Assembly: GCA_004151065.3 (NCBI GenBank)
Contig: NWUY0300002435.1
Location: 6,853-22,697, forward strand
Length of the DNA: 15,845 bases
Source of the DNA: Larix sibirica
Lineage: Eukaryota > Streptophyta > Pinopsida > Pinales > Pinaceae
Direction of reading: 5' to 3'
Shown here: positions 1 through 8,770 of the stretch, one piece after another
Numbering within the stretch: position 1 is the stretch's first letter
How the letters are laid out: each line of letters begins with the position of its first letter
Notes under the pieces: generated by a model
Told to the model about the DNA's origin: nothing
The model's input: only the letters and a program-made list of their open reading frames with translations
Databases searched by the model: none
Translations under genes and position numbers: made by a program

Positions 1-10
1 TGATTTATTT

Positions 11-66
11 TGATGATATATATATATATATATATAAACCCAAGTGATGATATATATATATATATA
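11..66. repeat. AT microsatellite blocks
   Basis: Two runs of (AT)n are each preceded by TGATGATA, and the flank AAACCCAAG separates them. The whole looks like a short tandem duplication of a TGATGATA-(AT)n-AAACCCAAG block. It is simple-sequence DNA with no coding potential. Confidence 0.9.
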
Positions 67-175
67 TTCTCAAGGAAAACTTTGTGGAAAACCCAAGGAA
101 TGCTTTCCCACATTTATATATATATTCTCAAGAAAAACTTTGTGGAAAACCCAAGGGATGCTTTCCCACATTTAT
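57..175. repeat. 58-bp tandem duplication
   Basis: Two head-to-tail copies with a period of 58 bp begin in the AT run and contain TTCTCAAG, AACTTTGTGGAAAACCCAAG and ATGCTTTCCCACATTTA. They differ at only a few bases (for example AAGGAAA versus AAGAAAA, and AAGGAATG versus AAGGGATG). The duplication is therefore recent relative to the rest of the window. A plus-strand open frame crossing it is mostly a product of the repeat. Confidence 0.9.
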
Positions 176-403
176 GAATTGCAACCCTAGTAAGCATATT
201 ATTCAAGTCTATCACATTAAGTTTTATGACATTTATTCCAAATACATTGGAAACTACAAAGTTTGTATCGCACTTTCTTTGGATGAAAATGGAGTTTTGG
301 GCCACAATTATGATAGGGAAAAATGGAGATGATGTTATTATTTGTAATTCATTATAATGAAAGGTCAAAGAATTAGTCTGAGTTAAAAAAACAACTAGAT
401 GAG

Positions 404-735
404 ATATGGAAACTCCCTTAAGAGTGGAGCAATAAAGTAGATCATCAATGGGCCTTGTCAAATCAATCTCGAAATTAAGTATTGAATGGGAAGTATCATT
501 CAAAAACGGGTCAACACTATTTTGTGCAATTTCTTTGGCGTTCTACTAACAGTGTACCAAAGGGCAAGGCCAAAAAGTAGGTATCCATTACAGTTTTCAT
601 AACAATACTAGAAAAGGTATGGAAACTCCCTCGAAGTAGGGCAATAAAATCGATCATCAATGGGTTTTCTCAAAGCAATATAAGAAAGATAGAGTGTGAA
701 TTGTCATTCACAAATGAGTAAATACTTTTTGGCAT
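404..735. repeat. Diverged direct duplication (404-527 and 617-735)
   Basis: The segment beginning TATGGAAACTCCCT at 404 recurs at 617. The two then run in parallel through GGCAATAAA or AGCAATAAA, GATCATCAATGGG, TCAAA-CAAT and GTCATTCA or ATCATTCA. Homology probably continues into the later pair CCAAAGGGCAAGG (about 556) and GCAAAGGGCAAGG (about 738). Copies differ by many substitutions and small indels, so this is an old duplication offset by about 213 bp. Neither copy holds a long open frame. It could be the remnant of a coding repeat or of a nested mobile element; I cannot assign a family. Confidence 0.7.
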
Positions 736-814
736 AGCAAAGGGCAAGGGCCTCCTCGAAATATGATGGGAAAAGTTAAGCTATGAGAGGCTAATAGTCA
801 AAACGGATTCATAG

Positions 815-997
815 TTGTCAATGGATGGGAATAGGGAATACATAAAAGTAAAAAATGGCCCTATTCATTGGATTCCCAAAGCAAGGTTAAAGAAAATTTG
901 GAAGTTGCATGAAGAGCTTAATCTCAAACAGACTAGGACAAAAGATAATAGATTATCCAACCAACTAGCCAGTTTAACGAATGAGTTTCCATCGTAG
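815..997 (+). pseudogene. Short coding-like relic, unknown
   Basis: A 60-codon open frame starts MSMDGNREYIKVKNGPIHW and is rich in Lys, Leu and Asn. It ends in TAG, after which the same frame continues with a coding-like flavour (DFNYSLSDLINYNNKGWG, then CPNRKCQFCMNP) until further stops near 1100. The CxxC-type spacing in that tail is suggestive, but no domain is recognised. The lack of a second long exon and the degraded neighbourhood argue for a relic rather than a working gene. It lies just downstream of the 404-735 duplication and may belong to the same dead element. Confidence 0.25.
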
Positions 998-1318
998 GAT
1001 TTCAACTATAGTCTATCTGATTTAATCAACTATAATAACAAAGGATGGGGAATTAATTCCAATTGCCCAAACAGAAAATGTCAATTTTGTATGAATCCAA
1101 GATGAATCTGTAATTATAATAAAGCATGGGAGAAATCCAAATCAGGTGTTGCAGAATCATGACAGGGATAAGTAGAGCAAGCAAAGTGAAAGGAGGGGGC
1201 AGACATAGTATTTTAAAATTCACAATTCACCTGAGTGAAGTGACCTACAATTACAGTTCACAAAAAGGGTTAGAGTTCACACAAAAAGGATAGGCTGGGT
1301 AGGTTGATGCAGAGCGTT

Positions 1319-1459
1319 GAGTGTGTAAAAGAGTCAGAAAAGGGGAAGAGGACGTAGATATAATTATCACTTACATTAGAGTTCACAACAAAAGGGTCTT
1401 GACACAGAAAGCTGAGTGTGCCAAATGGTCAAGAAAAGGGGGGGCGAGGATGTAGCTAT
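1319..1459. repeat. Imperfect 95-bp-offset direct repeat
   Basis: GAGTGTG...AAAAGGGG...GA(C/T)GTAG(A/C)TATA occurs at 1319-1361 and again at 1414-1459. Each copy is preceded by related text (AGAGTTCACA and AAAAGG blocks at about 1270-1290 and 1380-1395). AGAGTTCACA also recurs near 1890. This is an old, low-order tandem arrangement in otherwise non-coding DNA. Confidence 0.55.
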
Positions 1460-1555
1460 AGAGGTGAGACTAAGGGCAGAACAGAGGGATTGCCAATCCT
1501 CGGAAGGTTTCGGGTGGATTAGGATAAAGATAAACTCACTCAAAATTCATGGCTA

Positions 1556-1976
1556 ATGGAATGGGGAGGAGCACCCACTGACATTATGGAGCAAGAAATG
1601 GATCTCTCCATATGGTGGAATAAAATGAACCCCTGCAAGGTGCAAGGAGAGGAATTCAGAAAATGGGGCAATGAAGATAAATAGTACGATAAGGGCCAGC
1701 TAAAACAGTGCATGAAAAACCCAAAGTAGGCATGTGAGGCCTAACATTAACATTTCAGCCTCAGAAATTAGTCTTGAACTAAATGATACTATTTCAGAGT
1801 TCAAAGTTTCTTTATTTAAGAAAATGGAAGCCTTCCAAAAATTTATGGAGAGTGAGGAGAATGAGATTTTGGTATTCTTGAAAAAGGTTAGAGTTCACAC
1901 AAGGAACTTGCAAGGTAAAAGCAAGGATAGCAAGGTAGGATCAAGGTTAGACACACGAGGAAGGATAGCAAGGTAA
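1556..1976 (+). pseudogene. Frameshifted coding-like relic
   Basis: Two adjacent open stretches in different frames look like one broken reading frame. From an ATG at 1556, 42 codons read MEWGGAPTDIMEQEMDLSIW and continue to a TAG at 1682, after which the same frame goes on to a second TAG. From 1734, a different frame carries 80 codons beginning MRPNINISASEISLELND. The first 50 residues of this part are strongly helix-like and acidic/basic, and the tail is Lys/Arg/Ser-rich. The tail overlaps a 39-bp imperfect direct repeat (AAGGATAGCAAGGTA at about 1922 and 1961). I do not recognise the family; a retroelement gag-like protein is one guess. Confidence 0.3.
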
Positions 1977-3252
1977 GAGCAACAATTGAGAAGTCAATGT
2001 CCATTGAGAGCTCTGGAGATTTGGAGATAAGGTTCGACACTTTTATGCAGCTTGCAATTGAGAAGCCCAAGCTGGGTATTGTTGCTGTCAAAAACTCTCA
2101 AGCAAGCAATAGATGAACAATAGTCTGCAACTACTCAACCTAGCAGCAGTGAAATTCTTAATTCTGGTGACAACAGCTCAAATTTTGGAGCTAAAGAGTA
2201 ACTGGTGGATACTGTACTGTACTACGGAAATTTTGCTGCTTAATGCAGTAAAGGGATAATAGTGTCTAGTAGTTTCCTGTTAAGGAATGAATAGAATGCA
2301 AATGGCAATGAAAAATGCAAAACTGAGTGATGGCAATTAATCATGAGTTTACTCTTTTTCAAATACTAGGCCTAGTTTACATGGATTATCTAGAAGGATG
2401 ACATTTTTGTATGTGATATTAATATTTCCAGGCTAAGGCCATAATGAAATATCTTATACCCATAGAAAACAAAGAAAAAAAATTGGGAAATTCAACTTCA
2501 AATATTGGTCATCTCCCTTCAACAAAGTTCAAGCATCATTTTCTATTTTGAAGTGCGTCTACTTTACCATATTTTCCCATACCTAAAGGTTTTAATTTTA
2601 GTTTAATAAGTAGTTTTAATCAAATCTAATGTTTATCTCTGGTCTAATAACTATGGATGAAACTATCAACGATTAGTTAGTTGTTCAGTGTTATGTTAAT
2701 GTATTAGACATGTTTTAGTATCTGAAAAACAGCTATGCATTGTTGTTATTAAAGATATTTCAACCATAACAGCTGTTATACACAACAAACTCCTCCGTCA
2801 TACAACTATAACCCTTGATTTTGCATTACAACCCTAATCTCTTAAATTTAAATGTAAAACAATTTAGAAAATCTATTCACAACGCAATGCATTTATAGTG
2901 GGTTCACGCTCACATAGACAATATGAAAATGTAAGACCAGGATCGACAGATGCACACACACACATGGATAGATAGATAAGTAGGAGGTAAACAATGGAAC
3001 CACATTTTATTTAAAATTTTAAGGTTTTCAATCAATAAATTGATTCAAGGTCCATTATGTTTATCCAACATCCGTGACATTAGATTTTAGGTCTTTCAGA
3101 AGGAAATTTCTGAAAATACAGTTCAATAAACATAATTAGCTTCTTGCTGCTACAGACATCGTAGTTTCACATTTGCTGGTACTTGTGAAAAAGGAGAATG
3201 TTTTGAAACCAAGAAGTGCCATCACAGTGCGATCGCACATGTTTTCATAATC
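1977..3252. other. Gene-free AT-rich stretch
   Basis: I see no supportable gene, RNA or mobile-element boundary here. Open frames are short and lack coding character. The only notable items are a small (CA)n run followed by GATA repeats at about 2952-2980, and an isolated GC-containing GCGATCGCAC near 3229. Confidence 0.6.
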
Positions 3253-3453
3253 TTATGTTAGAGATTTCTCTTGAAATGAAACATGAAGAGGCCCAGCTTT
3301 CAGGTAGCTGATAGATACCATGCAATCAAGAATCCAAGACCATGCCAGGCAAGGCTTGAGTAGACACCAACATAATTTGATTCCCAATTTAATGAAAACC
3401 GATGCAGAATATTCTAACTGGGCAAGTTCTTTAACAAAGTCAGGTCTAAACAT
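3253..3453 (-). other. Short ORF, unknown
   Basis: A 66-codon minus-strand frame begins MFRPDFVKELAQLEYSAS and is Leu-, Trp- and Cys-rich in the middle (KLCWCLLKPCLAWSW), which would make a short hydrophobic segment. It has no recognised domain and no matching neighbouring exon in the same frame. It directly abuts the AACCGG-rich inverted-repeat element on its right. It could be a gene fragment or a chance frame. Confidence 0.15.
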
Positions 3454-3483
3454 CTGAAATTACATTATACTTTGGACTCGTAG

Positions 3484-4147
3484 TATTTTAAAAATGGCCA
3501 AACCAGTACCAAAACCAGCTGATTTGACCAGTTTGAACTTTGACCCTCATTTCCAATGGACAATGCCCTTGAACCAGTTTGGTGACCAGTTCTGCACCGA
3601 ACCGGCTGGTTCAGTACAGAACTAATCAGATTGGCCAGTTCAACTGGTTCTGATCTGAACCGGCCTGGTCCCACCCACGACTAAAAACCGAAAAGGAAAA
3701 CAATAAAATAGCTAAAAAAACTAAAATCCCTGCCCTCCCTTGACCCCATAACCCTTAAACAGTTTAATAGCCTCACTCTATTTCCCTCACACCTCGCTCA
3801 TTGAGCATTTGGTGTTTGTGGAGCTGCAGTGATTCAGAGTGAGCTTAGAGCTTATTTGGCATTGTTTGTGCACTGCTTCCAGTGGATTTACCATTTTGCT
3901 ATATTAACCCTTACATGATATACACATGAGCAAAAATTGCATATTTGGTGTCTAATGGTTTGGAGTTACATTGGCCTACATGAATATGCATTTTTTAATT
4001 AAATATTTCAAATTTAATGCATTTTTTGGTACATGAGTTTGGAAACCAATTTGCCAGCCGGTTAATCATCCGGTTCAGACCAGTTTCCGGTTCCAATCTG
4101 GTCAAACCCTCAGCTGGTTCTAAGTCCAGGTCTGGTTTTAAAAACAT
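3484..4147. mobile_element. AACCGG-rich inverted-repeat element (non-autonomous DNA transposon-like)
   Basis: The left arm starts TATTTTAAAAATGG and continues with repeated ACCAGTT, AACCAG and AACCGG words to about 3670. The right arm (about 4040-4147), read in reverse complement, starts ATGTTTTTAAAACC and follows the same order: a TTTTAAAA start, then AACCAG, ACCAGCTGA, TTTGACCAG and AACCGG blocks. The two ends are therefore imperfect terminal inverted repeats about 100-150 bp long flanking an unrelated centre of about 370 bp. Similar TTTTAAAACC...AACCGG termini are, to my recollection, common on short non-autonomous elements in plant genomes. I could not find a convincing target-site duplication, so the superfamily is left open. 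Minus-strand open frames across the arms are compositional artefacts. Confidence 0.6.
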
Positions 4148-5330
4148 TGATTTAGAGTACTTACTACCATGGTCTTGCACGCATAAAGCTTGAGGTTATT
4201 CTGTGAAAACTCTAGAAACCTTAACATAATATAGTAGCCTGTGCCCTTCTATGAGGTATTTGTAACATGCCATGATATCATCCCAAGGGTATATGGAGAT
4301 TCAACAGAGGGGATAAAACTGTAAATAAATAGACAACCAGGATAGACTTGGAATGCAATCAAACTGTTAAATAAAATTGCACCAAATTAAGGACCATATG
4401 ATGAAGTAACCTAATTGAAAAGAGTAATCCAATATTGAATTTATCCAGTGTAATAGCAAGTAAATAACCAAAGAAACAGCCCCAAGCATAATGTCAAAAA
4501 ATGGAGAACAACGTAACAGAAATTTCTATAACGGTGATGGAATCGATGTGTACTTGTTTTTCTTGACTGTAACCTAATATCAAATTAGACTGTTTGGGAA
4601 AAAACTAAATTAAAATCAATCTATTGAAGAAGGATTGAAGTTCAAACAATTTCACTCTTATGTTAAAAAGCTGACAGAGGCAACCATGAACCTATGCTAA
4701 AAGCTGTTAACAGCTAGAATGCAGAAGAAAGAGTAGAGGATAGCTGTTAACAGCTAATGAGAAAAATCGTAAACAGATAGACTTGACAATCAAAAATTTG
4801 GTAAGCAGCTGGTGCAGACCTTCAAAGCCATGTTGAGAACGCAGATCCCTAATGAGCATGGAATTATGATTGAACCCTGAGCTTTGACAGTTCAAAAGCA
4901 TAATCTCTAGATCATAGTAATAATAACAATTGCTTCCTTCTTGTCAAAAGGACTGTTACCTCACAAACTAGCTCTTAAGATTTAAAGTCCAAAAGAGCAT
5001 TGCTAACCTATCGGCAACTAAAGAGGGAGGGCACTGTCACCTCACCAACCCTCTTCTCACTTTTGGACAGCTCTCCTCCAGCTCAGGGGGGCTTCCCTAA
5101 CTTAGGATTTGCTAAAACTTAAGGCAGTTAGGCTCAAGGGTAAATATGAAGGGTGGCTTTAGCAAAACAAAGAGTTGTAGAATAGGTTTAAAAGGTGTGA
5201 TGGGTAGATCAAGATTAGTGTCAAGTCCATTGGGCTAGTGGAGTCAAGGATCAACTACTAAGGGACTAAGAGACATGAGTTTTAGAGTTATTACACTCCG
5301 AATCGAGGAGAAATAACCAGTCGTTTCTTG
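4148..5330. other. Gene-free stretch
   Basis: No supportable gene lies here. Open frames are short, and the 64-codon minus-strand frame at 4707-4901 mainly covers the palindrome pair described separately. No LTR end or polypurine tract for the neighbouring retroelement could be recognised, so the left limit of that element is unresolved. Confidence 0.6.
4702..4755. repeat. Two copies of a perfect 14-bp palindrome
   Basis: AGCTGTTAACAGCT is its own reverse complement. It occurs at 4702-4715 and again at 4742-4755, exactly 40 bp apart. The second copy extends to a perfect 16-bp palindrome, TAGCTGTTAACAGCTA. The 26 bp between them is A/G-rich. A related half-site, AACAGCTGTTA, occurs near 2768. 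Confidence 0.9.
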
Positions 5331-5429
5331 CTATCCATTGATGCTGAAAACAACTTGTGAATACCCATAATCATATCTTATGATGAAAATCACAAGAGTT
5401 ACCCATATGCAATGCGAGGGATAACATGT

Positions 5430-6180
5430 CTCATTGGGGTCAATGAGCATCTGTCCTCCAGCAATTAGAAATTCTAAGTACAAAATTTCATGCATTTCAA
5501 ACTTGTATTTCTTTAGATTGGCTTGCAACTTATGCTCCCTCAAAGTCTGAGGAACTCTTGCTAAATGTTGTAAGTGCTCTTCCCAATTGTTACTGAAGAC
5601 CAAAATGTTGTCCAGGTACGAAATGACAAAAGAGTCTAGGTATGGCCTCAACAACTTGTCCATCTGATACATGAAAGTGGTTGGCACATTGCATAAGCCA
5701 AAGGGCATTACCAACCATTCAAACAGCCCTTGCTTTGTAATGAATGTTGTCTTCCATGTGTATTCCTCATGAATCCACACTCAATGATAACCAAACTTCA
5801 AATCCAAATTGGTGAAATAAGTAGCTCCTAGCAATTGATCAATTAAATCATTTATCTTGGCAAGCAGGTATTTAATTGTGATCTTATTCATGGCTCAAAC
5901 AGCAGGTATTTAATTGTGATCTTATTCATGGCTCAAAATTCCACAGACATTTGTCGTGTAGCATCCTTGTTAAGCACCAATACCACATTGTGATGTATTC
6001 GAGCAGAGGGCCCCTTGTTCCAACAAAAGTTCCACCTAGTTCTTGATCTCTTCACCCTCCAACAGAGAATTTTGGTACAACCCATTGTTAGGTAGTACAA
6101 CATTGAGACTAAGCAAATCTCATGCTGAATTTGCATCTTTGGTTGTAAGCTTTTCACATCCAAAAACACATTCCAACTCA
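5430..6180 (-). pseudogene. Gypsy reverse transcriptase relic (element 1)
   Basis: This would copy the element's RNA into DNA inside cytoplasmic particles. The best-preserved frame (5331-5780) shows the Gypsy signature FEWLVMPFGLCNVPTTF, followed by a region equivalent to the catalytic YxDD box that reads YLDNILVFS. The second catalytic aspartate is Asn. It then has EEHLQHL and a LREHKLQANLKKYKFEM segment typical of the family. Similarity ends after about 130 residues, and the final codons before 5331 are unrelated. Upstream, a different frame encodes NKITIKYLLAKINDLIDQLL and a FTNLDLKFGYH block, and further up LPNNGLYQNSLLEGEEIKN, the usual N-terminal approach to the domain. At least two frame changes, one caused by the 38-bp duplication at 5863-5937, make it a pseudogene. 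Confidence 0.9.
5863..5937. repeat. 38-bp tandem duplication inside the RT relic
   Basis: The 37 bp at 5863-5899 (AGCAGGTATTTAATTGTGAT and onward) are repeated identically at 5901-5937. The 38-bp period is not a multiple of three, so the event shifts the polymerase reading frame exactly at the conserved NKITIK region. Perfect identity shows the duplication is much younger than the insertion. Confidence 0.95.
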
Positions 6181-6239
6181 ACCAACAATTTGTCAAGTAT
6201 TGTCTTTCGCTCAGGAATTTAACCAAATTTATATTGCTT

Positions 6240-7190
6240 ATTCTCAATCTAGGGTCTAACCATCAATAGAACAAACATACAGCTAGCACTAATAACTCTC
6301 TTTGTTCGTATTGCTAAGATCAAGATAATTTATTTTTACCTTTGATGGAATGAATGAAATACGATTTTCCATCCTTCACCAGTCTATAGCCATTCGATCT
6401 TGTGAAGGCCACATCCCTGTCCCACAAGTAGGAACTTCCAACAATGATTTCACAAACATCAATGGAACCACATGATAATCAATCTCATCAATAAAAGCAG
6501 CTGGAATAGAAAACCTGAACTTACATAGCTTAGGTCCAGCCAGCTCTACATCTTTATGCCATCCTAGCCGATAAGGTTCAAGATGATCTTGAGTGCACAA
6601 ACCCAACTTCTTCACCAATGTCTTTGAAATGATATTCTTCTGTCTCCCTATGTTAAAGATGGACTGAACCAACCTCTTCTTGATGTGCATCTTCACATGA
6701 ACCAATTGTTCTCTCACTTTCACCTCAAGTTTGGGATGCGGCTTCACCGTCAATGAAAACCTCTCATCCACTTCATTATCTCCATCTATCTCTTCTTCTT
6801 CCTCATCCTTAACAAGTAGGAACTTCCTCACTCTCTTGGGGGCATTATTTGAATGAGTTTTCCAACATTGGTCTTCACTATGACCAACTTTTCCACAAAG
6901 CTTGCACACTGCAGCTATCTTACTCCCTTCCCTCTTTCCTTTCCCATCCTTGGCAACATTGGAGGTTATTTTATGAGCTTTGGACTTTTGTCCTCCCTTT
7001 TGTCTAGAGGAGTTGTCATATGCACCCTCCTTTGAGGTACCTTTTGCCAACCTGCTTTTTCCTCCACACCTTGTATTGGCATATGAATCATCCAATGTGT
7101 TGATGCCAAATAGGGCCAATTCTTTTCAAATATGGCTATGCAAACCTTCAACATTCTTAAGCATTGTCATCTCCTTGTCTTCTATGATCT
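6240..7190 (-). pseudogene. Gag zinc knuckle plus aspartic protease relic (element 1)
   Basis: A 247-codon open frame (6376-7119) covers the C-terminal gag and the protease. CKLCGKVGHSEDQC is a perfect CX2CX4HX4C knuckle that would bind nucleic acid. It sits after a Lys/Ser-rich basic segment and before an acidic linker (DEEEEEIDGD). The protease follows: LVQSIFNIGRQKNIISKTLV matches the family's active-site strand, but the catalytic Asp of D-(S/T/L)-G is replaced by Asn. The flap side reads LGWHKDVELAGPKLCKFRF. Upstream, the frame continues through one TGA into MLKNVEGLHSHI and KELALFGINTLDD, the usual end of the gag capsid domain. Downstream, NGYRLVKDGKSYFIHSIKG continues the protease tail before stops near 6310. 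The missing catalytic Asp means a dead protease even if expressed. Confidence 0.85.
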
Positions 7191-8080
7191 ATAGTTTGAT
7201 TGACTTGACAGTTGATGGAAGTATACATTGTATTCCTCTACCTTTTGTCCTTGCTTCTGCCTAAGGTAATGCCACTGATTTTCATATCTCATTCATAGCC
7301 CACTAGGTAGAACTTCTTTTGCATATAGGTCATGAAATTTGGTCATGATGTTATAGAAACCTTTGTTGCTAACACTATCTCTAGCAGAAACTCTCCCACC
7401 ATAGCAACATATTGCTACCATCTTCAACTAAGCAACTCTAACCTGCTGCAAATCCATGGCATGAGAAGTACATTCAAGTTGTCTCAACAAATCATACGAG
7501 TTTCATCACTAAGTGATCCACCAAATAGCTTAATCCCCATCTTTGTCTCCATTTTAAAAGGTTGTCTTATGCCAAATGGTGAGTGATAACGAATTCACAC
7601 TTTTAGTAGGTGTGCTTATGACACTTGCATCCTAAACTTGCCATACTTATGTTGGACCCAAAATGTGGTGGTGTAAACCTGACAATGTTGGTGATGGCAT
7701 TACCAAAGGTTACTACCATGTCACTAGCAAATGAACCAACATTTGGTGGTGGTGGCAAAAACTTGCTTACTAGAATGGCCTGAACCAAGGAACTCAAGGT
7801 ATTAGCCATCTACTCAAGAAGCAATAACTATTGTTGTATACCTTGTTGAAGGGACATTACCTCATGCTCCACAACCACCATTCTCTCACACGGGGAACCA
7901 AACTCTTTCTCTTCAAGAATTACTTGGTCACTTTCTTTGGCTATAGTTTTTTCAATTTCCAACTGCATTCTTCAAAAGGTTTCTATTCCTTCCCTCAAAG
8001 ACTCACCAATTACAAGGTACCAACTACCAACCCCTGGTATTCATCATCCAACCACTTCACAAGAGGAAACTCGCTCTACC
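7190..8080 (-). pseudogene. Gag capsid relic (element 1)
   Basis: Gag would form the virus-like particle. Recognisable pieces on the minus strand lie in several frames. Near 7200-7330 are KFHDLYAKEVLPSGL and ENQWHYLRQKQGQKVEEYNV, equivalent to the conserved W-x5-QGQSVxEYxxxF region of plant Gypsy gag. Near 7410-7560, KMETKMGIKLFGGSLSDE starts the capsid domain. Near 7600-7809 an open frame is MANTLSSLVQAILVSKF followed by PPPPN. Near 7815-7980 the heptad-like EKTIAKESDQVILEEKEF and ERMVVVEHEVMSLQQG form the N-terminal coiled-coil-like part. Stops and shifts separate the pieces. Plus-strand open frames across this interval are antisense shadows. Confidence 0.75.
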
Positions 8081-8088
8081 ATGCAAGG

Positions 8089-8104
8089 CACTCTTTATAC
8101 TAAA
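8089..8104 (-). promoter_or_regulatory. Degenerate primer-binding site (element 1)
   Basis: The minus strand reads TTTTAGTATAAAGAGT, which aligns with the plant initiator-Met site TGGTATCAGAGC with mismatches and a small insertion. It lies a few bases inside the TG...-type LTR end at 8112. That position, and the parallel layout in element 2, are the main support. Confidence 0.4.
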
Positions 8105-8111
8105 ATTGATT

Positions 8112-8700
8112 TGTAGTTGAGAAAAGTCTTAGTTGTTATGTCGACGCACATTGGACCAAGTATGCAATCTACCTGATCTTCCTACAGAATCTCGTTGTGG
8201 AGCAAATCTTGCAACGATGCCAAAAGCATGGGGTTATGCAACCAAGCTACTAAAAGAGCAATTTAATGTACTAAACAAAATGTCTCATTTATCGTCATAC
8301 ATCAACAACGAACAAAACATTCACACAAAGATATGAAGACAGAGTTATAATTAATGAAAACCCTTGGGGGAATATAACTCTAGATGTATCATTAAGCAAG
8401 GAGTGACATGAAGCTAAGCATTACAATGATGTTGGGCCTCAAACTCTGCACAACTGAATTACAATTGAACCGATACATCTTGTAAGAGGAATGTTTTTGG
8501 CAAATAGAAACCGGTCATATGCAACACAACTGTACTATATCACACAATTATCTACTATAGCAACTTGTCGATCTATCTATGCATTGTTAGATCTAACCAA
8601 AGGAACCAAAAGAACCCCTGCAAAGCCCTTGTGCCACCTTAAATAGGCTACCATCCAAGAGATTATTACCAATAGTTTTGTCATCAAAAAACCTACACAT
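8112..8700 (-). repeat. 5' LTR of element 1 (right end approximate)
   Basis: The inner edge reads TGTAGTTGAGAAAAG on the plus strand (ending in CA on the element's own strand). It is strikingly like the inner edge of element 2's LTR, TGTAGAGAGAAAAG. On the element's strand, a TATA-like CTATTTAAGG at about 8637-8646 is followed by GTGGCACAAGGGC, a plausible core promoter. No second LTR copy exists in the window, so the outer edge is inferred only from where the character changes before the 8738 hairpin. No gene is present in it. Confidence 0.55.
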
Positions 8701-8737
8701 TAGTTGTTGATGGGCTTGATTCTGGTCGATGTCCACT

Positions 8738-8765
8738 TGTCAATGACAAGCAATTGTCATTGACA
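8738..8765. repeat. Perfect 12-bp-arm hairpin
   Basis: TGTCAATGACAA at 8738-8749 and TTGTCATTGACA at 8754-8765 are exact reverse complements around a GCAA loop. The structure stands immediately before the 30-bp array and shares TGTCAATG/GTTGAC-like words with it. Confidence 0.9.
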
Positions 8766-8770
8766 TCAAC

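Larger units (their letters stand above)
5430..8700 (-). mobile_element. Element 1: truncated Ty3/Gypsy LTR retrotransposon
   Basis: Read on the minus strand, the order is LTR (from 8112 rightward), degenerate primer-binding site, gag, CCHC zinc knuckle, aspartic protease and reverse transcriptase, which is the Ty3/Gypsy order. Similarity stops shortly after the reverse transcriptase palm region near 5430. No RNase H, integrase or second LTR is seen to the left. The copy is therefore 3'-truncated and has several frameshifts and stops. Both outer limits are approximate. Confidence 0.85.

Noticed and set aside
114-503. 129-codon minus-strand ORF
   Set aside because: It runs through the 58-bp duplication and AT repeats, with no recognisable domain; I judged it a chance frame.
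3465-3674. Minus-strand 69-codon ORF
   Set aside because: It is produced by the ACCAGTT/AACCGG repeat composition of the inverted-repeat element, like the frame at 3995-4180.
3470-4165. Target-site duplication of the inverted-repeat element
   Set aside because: No convincing 2-10 bp direct repeat flanks the arms once their diverged ends are aligned.
6853-7586. Plus-strand ORFs over the gag region
   Set aside because: They are antisense shadows of the gag and protease frames recognised on the minus strand.
8063-8083. Alternative primer-binding site (minus strand ATGGTAGAGCGAGTTTCC)
   Set aside because: It resembles the initiator-Met site with a three-base deletion, but lies too far from the LTR-like TGTAG edge at 8112; the 8089-8104 site fits the spacing better.
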